A stretch of 64,000 nt of DNA from Nectonema munidae (GCA_030549495.1 JAUIRK010000536.1:620001-684000); one strand, 5' to 3'. Counted from the stretch's first letter, positions 51,301 through 62,028 are shown. The notes: generated by a model not told the origin, from the sequence alone. Numbers and translations: made by a program.

Positions 51301-54300
51301 TCTCGGAAGAATCAGCAGTTTGTATTATATCAAGTTTTGCACCATTGAAATCTTGAATGAGAAGTTGCACTCCGTCATGACAGAAAGAGAAATCTTGCAC
51401 TTTCTTTCCTTAAGTGATGAATTCACACAAATGAAAGTGAGGGATGATGAACTCGACGAACTAGATCTCCTAGAGCAAACGAGTCCCATCGCAATCACTG
51501 GTGGCGTGGAAAATGTTCACGGCAAAGTGAATGCCCTGATTCAAATATACATATCACGAGAAAATTTGAGTAGTTTTTCCCTGATCTCAGATTTATCCTA
51601 CATCAATCAGAATGCGTCACGCATTTGCCGAGCGATATTTGAAGTTGTGTTGAGTAAGGGCTGGGCAATCATGACTTCTCGAATCCTAGACTTCTGCAAA
51701 ATGATAGAGAAGCGTTGTTGGGTTAGTGAACACCCGTTGAAGCAGTTTGACTTTCTCTCGCCTGACATCCTACGCAAGATTCAGGCGAAGCACGTGAGCA
51801 TAGAAACAGTTCGTGAAATGGATGCTAAAGATGTTGGGCTCTTCATTCATCACGTGAGCATGGGATCGAAGGTGAAGAAGTTGTGCTTCAATTTTCCAAT
51901 GCTTGAGGTGGAAGCCACTGTCAGTCCGATATCTCGCAGCATTCTACGCATCAACGTTTCAATCGACGCAAATTTCAACTGGTCAGATGGTATTCACGGA
52001 AGTAATTCGCAGTCTTGGTGGCTTTGGATTGAAGATCCGGACACCGACTACATCTATCATTCAGAGTATTTCTTGTTAAAGAAGAAGGACGTTGTTTGTC
52101 AGAGAACGCAATTCCTTTGCCTAACAATTCCTATATTTGAGCCGTTACCCGCTCAGTATTATCTCAAGTTTGTTTCTGATCGCTGGTTAAACTGCCAAAC
52201 GGTCCTTCCATTATCTTTTAAGCATTTAATCCTGCCTGAACACCATACTCCTCAAACAGAGCTCTTGAACCTGAATCCACTCCCTATTTCTGCACTTAAA
52301 AATGACTTATACGAACAATTGTATCCATTTTCCTACTTTAATCCGATCCAAACACAAGTATTTCACGTTGTGCGGCATTCCGATTGTAATGTGTTGCTTG
52401 GTGCACCAACTGGTAGTGGCAAAACAATCGTAGCTGAAATTGCTTTGTATCGCTTGTGGGAGGAGTATCCTGGATGCAAAGCCGTGTACATTGCTCCTTT
52501 GAAAGCACTAGTGCGAGAAAGAGTACGCGATTGGAAGGAGAAATTTGAGTTTAATGTTGGCCGGAAAGTTGTCGAGTTGACGGGCGATCATTCCCCCGAT
52601 GTTGCTTCCATTAAAAGGGCGGATGTCATTATAACGACGCCTGAAAAGTGGGATGGCATCAGTAGAAGTTGGAAAACACGTGACTACGTTAAATCTGTCA
52701 CTCTCATCATCATTGACGAAATCCATCTCTTGGGGAGTGATAGGGGCGCTGTGTTGGAAGTCATCGTTTCTCGCACCAATTACATCTCCTCTCACACCAA
52801 CATGAAAGTTAGAATAGTGGGCTTATCGACTGCCTTAGCGAATGCCAATGACTTAGCTAGTTGGCTTGGAATACTCAATAAAGGCATGTACAATTTCCGT
52901 CCTTCGGTCCGTCCAGTTCCTCTTCAGGTTCACATCTCCGGTTTTCCAGAAAAGCAGTATTGCCCGCGCATGGCAACGATGAATAAGCCCGCTTTCCAAG
53001 CAATCAATTCCTATTCTCCTGATAAACCTGTGCTCGTCTTTGTATCTTCTAGGCGTCAAACGAGGTTAACAGCCCTAGACTTCATTGCCTACATCAGCAT
53101 GAAAGCGAATCCCAAAAAATGGCTGAAAATGCCTGAAAATGAGATTGAATCTTTGAGTCAAAAAGTCAAGGATCCAACACTGGCTCATCTCCTCTTGTTT
53201 GGAATTGGAATACATCACGCCGGCTTACAGGAGTTTGATAGAAAGGTTTGTGAAGAATTATTTTTAAATCAAAAGATTCAAGTCTTGATTGCAACCAGTA
53301 CACTCGCGTGGGGCTTAAATTTTCCGACTCACCTTGTCATTGTCAAGGGCACGGAGTATCATGATGGCAAAGTTCATAGATACGTTGATATGCCGGTGAC
53401 TGATGTCCTTCAAATGATTGGAAGAGCGGGTAGACCTCAGTACGATGATTCCGGCGTAGCGGTTGTCCTTGTTCAGGATATCAAGAAGCCCTTTTACAAA
53501 AAATTCTTGTACGATCCCTTTCCATTGGAGTCCAATTTGTTGAAAGTCCTACCTGATCACATAAATGCTGAAATTGTTGCTGGCACTGTGCAAAGTAAGC
53601 AAAATGCAATCGAGTTCCTCACGTGGACCTACTTTTTCAGGCGAATTCTCATCAATCCCACTTACTATGAATTAGAAAATCCTAGTGAAGCTTCTCTCAA
53701 CACATTTCTCTCTCAACTGATCGACCAAACGGTGAGCGAGTTGATTGAATCAAAATGTCTGCAGCCGATAGAAGAGGACGAAACAGCGCTTGAATCAACC
53801 GTTTTTGGAATCATTTCTTCCTTCTACTACTTATCACACAAGACGTGCCGCATCCTCTCTGAAAGCATTATAAGTCTTCTTTCTTTTGAGGGTGTTCTCT
53901 CTGTCCTGTGCTCTGCGTGTGAATACGACGAAGTCCCCATTCGACACAACGAAGAACTTCTGAATTCTGAGTTGGCCACACGCGTCAGATTCACTGTAGA
54001 TCCCTCCTCTTACGACAATCCACATACGAAGGCGAATCTGTTGTTACAAGCACGTTTCGATCACATTCCCTTGCCTTGCTCAGACTACTCCACAGACACA
54101 CAATCTGTTTTGGATCAGTCGATCAGGATTGTTCAAGCGATGCTTGATTTTGGCGCGGAAAAAGCCTACCTCCTTTCCACTCTTCAGTGCGTCTTCCTCT
54201 TGCAAAGCTTGATCCAAGCTCGTTGGCCTGATGATCATTCTCTCCTCATTTTCGCGCCGTATTTAAGCGAAAGTGTTATCAACCAGGCACTTGATACGCA

Positions 54301-54886
54301 CAAAAATGGCGACCAATCCTACACGTGTTTTCAATCGCTACCCCAATTCATTTTCGCCTGCTCCTCGAATAGGCCTTGCCTTAGCAAACTACTTTCTTCG
54401 CTGTCTCTAACTCCTAATAAAATTTCCTCTGTTTTGAGTGTAGCGCTTTCTTTGCCCCAGGTCAGTATTAAGATAACACTATTATCCAATGCCAAAACTT
54501 CTTTCAAATACATCATTCCCACAAACTCCCTTTCTTACAAAGATCCTTGCTGGATTCCTTTGAATTGCGACACAGAATATAAGTTATTGCTTGAATTAAA
54601 ATGTCAAAGCTCCATAAAAAGTAGCAAAAATGCGAAGAAAGCATACAGCCCCCTATTTCACAAAGACAAATCTGAATCCTGGATCCTCATTCTTGGAGAT
54701 TGCGAGCTTCAAGAGTTAATAGCGCTCAAAAGAGTCTCCCAAATTTCGTCGGAAGGCGTGAAAACGCATCTTCTTTTTAATTCCTGCGAAAGACCTAGAA
54801 TGTGCATATACACCCTGTACTTACTCAGCGATTGCTATATCGGATTGGATCAAGAATATCAAATATTCCTGGATGTGAATTCCTGA
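48347..54886 (+). CDS. ASCC3: ASCC3, Ski2-like double-cassette helicase, coding region in a single exon
   Basis: A 2179-residue helicase of the ASC-1 complex (human homologue about 2200), which separates collided ribosomes and helps AlkB-type repair of alkylated DNA. Order: an N-terminal region of about 480 residues, weakly conserved; cassette 1 with Walker A APTGAGKT (501-508), DEVH (614-617), SATLP (about 651) and GRAGRP (about 857); Sec63 domain 1 (about 970-1270); cassette 2 with APTGSGKT (1353-1360), DEIH (1457-1460), STALAN in place of SATLP, as normal for ASCC3, and GRAGRP (about 1691); Sec63 domain 2 with the C-terminal segment to the end (LILGDCELQELIALKRV). Segments such as YHSEYFL, QYYLKFVSDRWL and DCYIGLDQEYQ follow ASCC3, not the related spliceosomal Brr2. 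An in-frame stop at 48323 limits the start. Both ATPase sites look intact. Confidence 0.97.
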   Translation: MESACASRFSKLLRLHIEESEYAPKSHIRFDMNEFSSYFYSWQTFIQDVTTSSDSLCESNQACIESYCKILENIYDEIFVNCDKNCKTEHDYINLIHKLLNENIDFEHENPNLGSIFFLLRRNENILAKLSSQIQQIKSVAEVQKVISNTLQSKFLPLNYNVSSHHHHYHSFNFEQRRCHAFEYLDLDGIKENAFTFSLKYVKPNLPNENNVTFEAASNEKVNRAWLRNFVFTHFSERGGDNFCDMPVSEIHENLRRLMLSEKSDDEVQSEFFDFLGHSHFEFIIFLLKNRMKFKLSVKDEVDVEEVKFARNELKNINQASSSRKLANYTINSQSQVELKKQLCKQEKKLTKMLKNTDTELLSNSRRENQQVMNDLLENPVITRSNKNAYLSDERHLKNVWDTLSEAKKNSLHINASKVHLPSDLTNRLDNATFEEICLMPRLPSANSDSEAKSSRSFRLNVKDLDEYVQEGFKGVKFLNTIQSHVFDAAYNTFQNLLICAPTGAGKTNVALLTVLNLVRSMKESEEGDERKESKIVYVAPMKALASEITRKFTSKLAGFGMSVKEVTGDTSITKSQLLKTDMIVTTPEKWDVITRKNLGSTSFSFYVKLIIIDEVHLLHEKRGAVIETLVARTLRQIEMSQKMIRIVGLSATLPSYQQVAEFLKVNQEAGLFFFDDSFRPIPLEQRFVGVKAVNLFEQKRDMTEVCYDKVFKYVSQGKQVIVFVHARNSTFKTAESLKKIASKRGQLSAFLPKDEKRAQFGSAQNVILHTRNKALKDLFSCGFSTHHAGMLRSDRNSVERFFTEGLISVLVSTATLAWGVNLPAHAVIILGTQIYNSESSSFVDIGILDVMQIFGRAGRPQFDSSGVGTIITTHDKLYNYISLLTRQTPIESQFLECIIDNLNAEIVLGTISSVDEACEWLAYTYLFVRMRCNPLAYGIDYKMLEVDPHLTIYRRKIITYACKKLDACKMIRYDAKNGYIYSTDLGRISSLYYIKFCTIEILNEKLHSVMTEREILHFLSLSDEFTQMKVRDDELDELDLLEQTSPIAITGGVENVHGKVNALIQIYISRENLSSFSLISDLSYINQNASRICRAIFEVVLSKGWAIMTSRILDFCKMIEKRCWVSEHPLKQFDFLSPDILRKIQAKHVSIETVREMDAKDVGLFIHHVSMGSKVKKLCFNFPMLEVEATVSPISRSILRINVSIDANFNWSDGIHGSNSQSWWLWIEDPDTDYIYHSEYFLLKKKDVVCQRTQFLCLTIPIFEPLPAQYYLKFVSDRWLNCQTVLPLSFKHLILPEHHTPQTELLNLNPLPISALKNDLYEQLYPFSYFNPIQTQVFHVVRHSDCNVLLGAPTGSGKTIVAEIALYRLWEEYPGCKAVYIAPLKALVRERVRDWKEKFEFNVGRKVVELTGDHSPDVASIKRADVIITTPEKWDGISRSWKTRDYVKSVTLIIIDEIHLLGSDRGAVLEVIVSRTNYISSHTNMKVRIVGLSTALANANDLASWLGILNKGMYNFRPSVRPVPLQVHISGFPEKQYCPRMATMNKPAFQAINSYSPDKPVLVFVSSRRQTRLTALDFIAYISMKANPKKWLKMPENEIESLSQKVKDPTLAHLLLFGIGIHHAGLQEFDRKVCEELFLNQKIQVLIATSTLAWGLNFPTHLVIVKGTEYHDGKVHRYVDMPVTDVLQMIGRAGRPQYDDSGVAVVLVQDIKKPFYKKFLYDPFPLESNLLKVLPDHINAEIVAGTVQSKQNAIEFLTWTYFFRRILINPTYYELENPSEASLNTFLSQLIDQTVSELIESKCLQPIEEDETALESTVFGIISSFYYLSHKTCRILSESIISLLSFEGVLSVLCSACEYDEVPIRHNEELLNSELATRVRFTVDPSSYDNPHTKANLLLQARFDHIPLPCSDYSTDTQSVLDQSIRIVQAMLDFGAEKAYLLSTLQCVFLLQSLIQARWPDDHSLLIFAPYLSESVINQALDTHKNGDQSYTCFQSLPQFIFACSSNRPCLSKLLSSLSLTPNKISSVLSVALSLPQVSIKITLLSNAKTSFKYIIPTNSLSYKDPCWIPLNCDTEYKLLLELKCQSSIKSSKNAKKAYSPLFHKDKSESWILILGDCELQELIALKRVSQISSEGVKTHLLFNSCERPRMCIYTLYLLSDCYIGLDQEYQIFLDVNS

Positions 54887-55044
54887 AATATCCAACATAC
54901 TCGTTCATATTCATCTCACCTCTCTTAAAAAGGCTTTATCACTCGCAAAAGATTTTTCGATTTACAATACATATTTAAGCGCTATGCCTTAGCCTTCCTT
55001 CTCTTCTTACATATGTTTAGCTTTGAGGCAACACCTTTTTTGTA

Positions 55045-55050
55045 AATAAA
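55045..55050 (+). terminator. poly(A) signal of ASCC3
   Basis: AATAAA, about 160 bases past the stop codon, followed by a T-rich stretch. Confidence 0.6.
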
Positions 55051-55835
55051 ACTTTTTCAATTTATTTTCTGGGGTGCCTATTCTCAGGGCATAATTAAAT
55101 TAAAGGGTTATAATTTAGAAAATATTAATTTGACACGCCCGTGTCTCAAGAAAAAGTGTTTTCTTATTTTTATCCATATTTTTTGTTATTATAGAATAAC
55201 ATTTTCGAGAACTTCTTTACTTAGGTGGCATAGATTGACAGTTGTAAAGTTAAAAAATCACATTGACCTTTGACATTGACCTAGCTCTTCTATACTGCAT
55301 GTGCTGTTAAGTGGAAGGAGGTCTGGTTTTTCAAAAAGAGAGTATCGAATCAAGCCCTCATTCTAGAGCAGAGGTGGAGAATCTTTTCATGTCTAAACGC
55401 TATTTATACAATATATTGCTATGTCTACAAAGGCCTCATATTTTTTTAACAAAATGGTATTAAAGAAAAAAGTTTTTTTTTTAAATAAATTGCGCAGAGA
55501 AAAAATTATTTCAACAATTAATGCTTGTTTTGCCCTTGATTTTTGAGAGGACATTTTCATTTTAGTGGTTATCATTGTGGTTCTCAGTCAGTACCAAGTG
55601 ATCTTGCAAATGTTTATGTTCGATGAAATTTTTAATTTCGATCAAGTAAGAAAATGTTGCTTCACAACAACAATTAAAATTAATACTTAATGAGCAAGGC
55701 CGCAAGTTCCTGACGTCTGTTCTAGACAAGCCTACCTCTATACAAAATGGCGTCCAAAAAGTGCATATTTTGGCATAAAATTTCAGTTGTTCAACTACAT
55801 CTTCAATTCATTGTCTTGTAGGTAAAAGATGTAGA
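55051..55835. other. intergenic DNA, nothing recognised
   Basis: AT-rich, with short frames only. The minus-strand frame at 55393-55575 shows no conserved motif. Confidence 0.4.
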
Positions 55836-56092
55836 CAGTCAAACCTGTTTTAAGCGACTTCTTAATGAAGCGAATAATAGTGATTTTTGTGGACAGAGAG
55901 CAGCTGAATCAAGGTCACATAAGCTCAATTTGGATTGATTGGGGAAATTTAAAATGGTCGTTATAGAGTATAGACCATTTTAAGGGTATCTTTTATTAAT
56001 AGAGAGAGGCAATACTTTTTAATTCAAATCTCTAGATTTAAGATTTTAATGAGACGTCTAAATAGAGGTAGTCGTTAAGGCAGCTTTGACTG
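55836..56092. mobile_element. 257-base non-autonomous Tigger/pogo-type element
   Basis: The left end CAGTCAAACCTGTTTTAAGC and the reverse complement of the right end (CAGTCAAAGCTGCCTTAACG) are inverted copies with few mismatches. TA follows the right end; the left TA has changed to GA. It has no coding content. Its tip matches the right end of the Tigger at 36300-37174, which could have been the source of its transposase. Confidence 0.8.
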
Positions 56093-56125
56093 TATACACC
56101 TATTTAATCACTTTTTAGTGCCAGT

Positions 56126-56400
56126 TTGACGTTTGTGTCCATAAAAATGTCGGACAGTGGTGTCTTTAATCTTATTACGGAATTTAGGGTGAAGGAGAAG
56201 AATCAATATCTTTTCAAGTATATTGAAACTGTTTTGGAAATAATTAGAAAAAAAATAAAGGCTGGCTTTGGTTGCAATCATTGGAAAGGATGCAAGCAAA
56301 AAAGGTTTTGCGTCAGCAAGCTAAAAATTATTTGTTTTCCTTAACTCCTGCAAGAAAACGCCAAAAATCTGCGATTATTTGTGACAAAGTGAGTCTTTTA
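56126..56400 (+). other. unrecognised small open frame next to the element
   Basis: An ATG at 56147 (ATGTCGGACAGTGGT) opens a frame reading MSDSGVFNLITEFRVKEKNQ and on to 56344. A second frame near 56285-56400 reads QQAKNYLFSLTPARKRQKSA and looks protein-like too. It could be the first exon and a shifted remainder of a host gene, or a transposon fragment. I do not recognise it. Codon use is not clearly different from the background. Confidence 0.3.
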
Positions 56401-56494
56401 TTCGATGATTAATGTCCGTTCCTTTTCTCTATTTCAATATTTTTTCATCCTTCAATTTAAGTCATTTGATCCCAGAAAAAAGAGATTACGTTAA

Positions 56495-56702
56495 CTCTTT
56501 GAGAACTAATGTGACACCAATGTCACCAGGATTGAAAATCCCTTCCTTAACACTTTGAGGACAAGAATTCGTCTACTTCAATCGAATTTGACATATTCAA
56601 AGCACACTTTTGTCTCACTTGTCCTCAAAGCGTTAAATATATAAAATTCCATTGAAAAAGGAAGCAAACGCTTAGTCTATAAAATTCTCGTTGTGAAAGT
56701 AC
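56495..56702. mobile_element. TTAA-type miniature element carrying a second copy inside it
   Basis: It starts CTCTTTGAGAACTAATGTG after TTAA (56491-56494) and continues, after the inserted copy, as ATATAAAATTCCATTGAAAA, matching 23921-23940 of the best copy. The right end (GTTGTGAAAG) is partly decayed. Without the insert it would be close to the usual 120-130 bases. Confidence 0.75.
56551..56632. mobile_element. 82-base miniature element nested in the previous one
   Basis: Left end CACTTTGAGGACAAG and right end CTTGTCCTCAAAGCG are a nearly perfect 15-base inverted pair, with TTAA on both sides (56547-56550 and 56633-56636). The host element resumes exactly after the second TTAA, so the direct duplication of TTAA is evident. 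Confidence 0.85.
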
Positions 56703-57209
56703 TAAAAACCGTTTTTTGACTTGAATAAAAATCATCAGCTTTACTTGATTCACTGGAAACTCAAACGGGTAATCACAATTCGTATTTAAACGTGTACACT
56801 CACAATGCACAATTATATTGATGTAATAGTATATTTTTACCATGATAAAAGTAATTATACGGAAACTAGTTGTAAATTAGAAATATTATTGATTATTTTA
56901 CTGATGGAACTTATATTTTACAATTTGATATTAAGGATTTCCATAGCTTTACTAATGAACGAAAAGTGAAATTCAAAATATTTGATTAGTAAATCAAAGT
57001 AAAATTGTAAAGATTAGCCAAAATTTCTACAACACGTGTTATATGACCACGGAAGCTAATAATGGGTCTACTTTGTACAAACTAAATATATTGATTTTAA
57101 ATTTATTGTTTGTTCAATATTTGTTATAATAATTATATAAATTTAATTAAAAAAATTTTTGTTTTCTTCTTAACTCTTTCAATTTTCCATAGCTAGTAAG
57201 ATTGTAAGT

Positions 57210-57284
57210 ATAGTCACGATCGAGAATCGAACCAAGACCATCCTGATCGAGACCCTACGGCCCCACCACTACGCCATCTGCACT
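57210..57284 (-). repeat. tRNA-derived sequence (SINE head or tRNA pseudogene)
   Basis: The minus strand has an A box TGGCGTAGTGG (57276-57266) and, 32 bases on, a B box GGTTCGATTCT (57233-57223), the spacing of an RNA polymerase III promoter in a tRNA. The D arm can pair, but the T stem and the acceptor stem do not, so it is not a working tRNA. A tRNA-derived SINE is likely; the 3' body and tail could not be delimited. Confidence 0.65.
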
Positions 57285-60200
57285 GAATCTAAGTAATAAT
57301 ATAGATCCCGTCATCCTTGGTTTGATTTTCGATGCTAAGAAGCTTTCAAATTATTGTGGAAGTTTATTCTTCACTTGGATGGGATAATAAAAATTCTAAA
57401 ATTCAGACATTTTAAAAATATTTAGCTCTTGATATTTTCAACTTTGAAAAGTTATGATGAATTCAAAAAAATTGGTAGTATTTGAAAATATTCCAGTATA
57501 ATCATGAAAACACACACTGCATAGTTAAAACAAACCCACACATCTTCAGAGATGTACCTTTTAATTCAAATCTCCACATTTCTAGAATTATTCTCCCAAC
57601 TTTACTAGTAACTCTTTTTTTATGCCGAACAAATACGTTAAATTTTTTTCAAATATAAATCTATTGAGAACAAATTAATTTTTATTAAAATCCTAAATAT
57701 TTTAAAAACATTGAATCTCTTTCATCTTTGCGTTTCAAACTTTTTGATGCTTTTGAGTGAATTGAACAATTCTTTCCTTTGCTGAATTTCTGCATTCATA
57801 GTCAATTTCCAACATTTTATCTTCAAATGCATTTAATTCTAAACTTTTAGGTGATGGCACTGATGGATTTAAAGGAGAGGAGGGGGGGGGGCGGAACCGG
57901 CGTACGCCCCCTCCCCCCTAAAATTGCCAAATGCCTGATCTAATTCTTTTCGTAAAACTCAAATATTATGATGGCTTCTGCAACTCGTTTTTTAGATTCA
58001 ATCCTTCTCTAAAGTGAGAAGCCCTAAAAAGTTTTTTATGTTTCAGTCGTAGTTAAGTGTGACACTTATTACTTTTATATTATCAAATTTTTTTTGTAAA
58101 TTTATTATTTAACACATCAAGTTTTACCACATGAATTCACATCGCAGTTCAATGAATGAGGATCGTTTTAATGCTCTCATTCTTCTTTTCGTTATTCGAT
58201 GGGATATTGACACCATTATTGATATGCATGCTAAAAAGTGTCCTAGACGAATGAGACTCCTTAATCTTCTTAGTTCTTAATCTAGTTACTTTCTAACAAT
58301 AAACTTATAATTTTTTGATATATTATTATGATACTCTAAGTTTTAGGATAAAAAGTCAATTTTCGCTTTTTATTATACTATTACCCAAAATAAGATAAAA
58401 ATAGCTTAAAATTTTTGATAAAGCTTAAATTTATATCCATCATATTTGAGTTCAAAATCTATCTTTAGGTATTTATGAAATGATCTATTTATGAAATTAA
58501 AATACTATTAATATCTTTTTCTCTCAGTTTTTTTTTAATAATTGAACTTTGCTAATAATATTTTCTCCGTGGAATAGAGATAAGTTAAACGCATATAACC
58601 TTTAACTTCAAGGATTTCTCTTTTTTTAAAATTGTAATCCTGAAGTTTAATTTCATTGAAAATGATTCTTATTTTCCTTTCCATTATACCCTTTAAATAA
58701 TCAAATAAGGGATAGTTTACAAAAAACTCAACTTGCAAGCTTCTCACATCCAAAGGAAAACTGTTCTGTTGATATTTATAACTGCAGAATCTGAGAACGC
58801 GTCGTTATCCATATTGAATGATTCAAGGGATCAATATTCGCTGTAGAAACACTTCCTGATCATTTAACATTTGCAATCGCTGAAGATGGTTTAAATGAAA
58901 TGTTCTCGACATGATATAAAGTTCTTCAAGATTGAAATTTTAAAAAGAAAAGGTCCCAACGGCGAAAACTTTGCTAAAAGCAAAGCCAATGTTTCTTTTA
59001 TTAACCCCGTGCCTAAAAATTTGGATATTTTGGCGTGTTGTGACTACATCTAAATTTATAAAAAAAAAGTGCCTCAATGACCATTCTGTATGAATAGCAA
59101 CAAACAAATATTTAAGTATAATAGTCAAGATGCAATTCTTGCTACAACGCCATTTTTTCAGTCGAATTCCTTCACACGGTATCTTTTCTAGCACGTTGTT
59201 TTTCGTGGCAAAACGTTTCCCTAGAATCAAATTTTTGATTGAAATGCAATTAGATTTTGATTACTTGCTTCGTTAATAATGTGACCAAGGTATTCTTTAT
59301 TGGAGATGGATAATATAGTATACACTCTTCTTTTTCATTTAACATTCCTAAGCGTCATGTTTTTCTTTCCATCAATTGAAATTGCAGTGATACAGCATTG
59401 CTTTATTTTTTTACTTTTTCCAATGTTCTTTTTTTCAACTCATGGTTAAAAAATCTTTATAAATATTACGTTTTATACCATCTATTCTGATAGTTTCAAC
59501 AGAAGCTGACTTGTACGCCATTAGTAATTCTACAATAATTTTATCGATTATAAAATTTATATAAAAAAATTTCGAAATTTTAATTGCTATTTAAGAACAT
59601 TTCAAAAACTAAAGTAAATAAAAAGTTTTTTATAACATTCATAAAAATATCAAAATCATGCGCAGGAACAAATGTTGATTGCCAAACAAATTCACTACTA
59701 GGAGAAAGAAAAGTCTATTTTTATACCTTTTTTGAACACCCTAATGTGCAGTGTTGTACACACAAGATCGACATTAATATAATTTGACATTCCATTCTAC
59801 GTTTTCTTTCATTTCTTACAATTTTATTTGCAGCTATAAAAATTAAAAATATTTTTATGACTTTGAATAGAGTGATAAGAAAATTAAATAAAAAATTTTG
59901 AAATCCATTAGCTACTTACGTAAATATTTTTTCGAAATATAGATACCATATAAATTAATATTTCTTTATTTCAATCAAGAAAAAATTGAATACCTAGTAC
60001 TTGTTATTCGTTAGTTTTCAAAACGCCCTAAGCTACAAGAAAACGCAGGGCCTGAGGAAGAATTTTGTTTTACTCGATTTTCTTATAAAATTTGTATATA
60101 TCTAAAAATTATAATTTTGTTCAAACTTTGAGATAGGATCAATGAATTAAGAATGGATCATAAAGTGTAAACTTGAGAATGGTAATTTGTTGAATGTCTA

Positions 60201-61143
60201 CAATTTTCAAAGTATTCACGGAAATGAAGTATTGTCTTACTTATGCGCGATGAGCTTCAAATTAATTATAGATCTAACAATTTTCTTCTGAACTGTTGAA
60301 ATTTTATCTAAGTTGGCATGTCCCCAATAAACCACTGAGAATGATAGCGTTTCCCATATACTAGCGACATGAAGTATGGATCTTTCATTTTAGTTTGCTT
60401 TTCGGTTTATTTGAAATAGTTGTTTTTGTAAATGGAAATTTATTGTAATGCGATTTACCTTGTAAAAGAGAAAATTATTTTCTTAATACGCACTTGAATA
60501 ATTCTCTCCCTACATCTTTCTGTAGGAAAGTTTTTTGATCACGCCTCCATAAACATTCCTATGTAATTGAATATTTCGTTGGAAGGAATTAATATCTTAA
60601 ACAAACTACACGTTTTGTGTGAAAAAGCACCATATTGACATAAATTGAGAAATTTTTTTTACCAAAAACTACATTGGCATCATATGTTCGTAATACTTGC
60701 TTAGCCTTATTATGGTATTCGTTTATTTCAATTAAAATATTGTGTAAGCAAATCATAATAATCATACTAGTATGCAATGAGGAGATGCGTAAATGTGTAT
60801 AATATAGAAAATGGAAGGATGAATGGAACTAGCTTTCAGTTATTAGTTTGATGAGATATAAAAGGCGGAATGACAGCATTAACCCGTTATACTCCATTAT
60901 CACACAAATGGCATGTAAAACTAAATTCTTTATAAAAATGACATTTTTTCAACAAATTGTATCAATTTCTTTTCATTCCATTATGGTTTTCGGATTTATA
61001 AAATGTTTTAATTTGAGATATTTTGGCTAGTGCAGGAAACATTGGTTGATAAGCAAGAGATGATGAAATTAAAAGAATGGCAAATATGATGGATTACATA
61101 TAGAATATAGGCAAATAGATGGATTAAAATATAGAAGGTAATT
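57285..61143. other. AT-rich intergenic DNA, no gene recognised
   Basis: Only short frames with no conserved motif. A G-run and C-run pair near 57877-57926 (GGGGGGGGGCGG, then GCGTACGCCCCCTCCCCCC) resembles the C-rich transposon ends seen near 40 kb. Confidence 0.4.
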
Positions 61144-61453
61144 ACAGACTAATCAATCACTTTTGCAGAAGGATTGTCCAGCATAGGATTCGAACAGTTA
61201 TTTTTGGAGAGTGTTAGAGGAATAGCATATATTAGAAAACATTACTGTCCACAGGTTCACAATTCAAAAGTAACAGTCTCATCTGATCAATTAATCAGCA
61301 AAAAATAAAATCATCGTTTACAGACTAATCAATCACTTTTGCAGAAGGATTGTCCAGCATAGGATTCGAACAGTTATTTTTGGAGAGTGTTAGAGGAATA
61401 GCATATATTAGAAAACATTACTGTCCACAGGTTCACTATTCAAAAGTAACAGT
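61144..61453. repeat. tandem duplication, unit 176 bases
   Basis: ACAGACTAATCAATCACTTT begins at 61144 and again at 61320. The first 134 bases of the two copies differ by a single base (near 61260 / 61436), and copy 2 then departs from copy 1 at about 61454. The duplication is recent. The short frame 61350-61559 starts inside it and shows no known motif. Confidence 0.93.
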
Positions 61454-62028
61454 ACTTGTTATTAATGGGATTTTGCCATTAGCCTATAAATCCAGCATTT
61501 TAGAAGTTTGGACGTTTAGCCAACCTGTTAAGGATCCCAAAATAAGGGTCAATTGCTAAACGCACTTTTCCAAAATTTTAGATGGCGTTAAAACGTAAGA
61601 CCTTTATTCAATGTTAAAAAATGATGCTGAGAAGTCATGAATAAATGTTATATAAGTAGAAAAGATTAAAATTTTTATTCAAAAAATTGTATGTCAATAA
61701 ATTTTACATCACTCTGGCTTTCTTCAGATCATATCATGCATACTCCATCTTTTGTTCTTCCTTTTCCTTTCTTGTAACGGTAAATTTGAGGTGAAGATCA
61801 CGCCAGTGAACTAATTTTTTTGTCAAAGAACTCATTCTACAAAAATCCTTTATTGTTCATTCTCACGGCTAATGTTACTAGTACATATGGAGTTTACCAA
61901 TGTCAAATGCCATTTTACTGTTTACCACTCTAACTATCGATAATCGCTTTGGATCTCAGTAAATTATTTTGAAGTTTGGATTCTTAATTAGAAGTTTTTA
62001 CTTCTAATCCGTCCCTATTCAGGATAAA

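Noticed and set aside
61165-61185. TTCGAATCC-like word on the minus strand suggesting a tRNA T loop
   Set aside because: No pairing T stem, no A box at the right distance and no acceptor stem, and it is merely part of the 176-base duplication.
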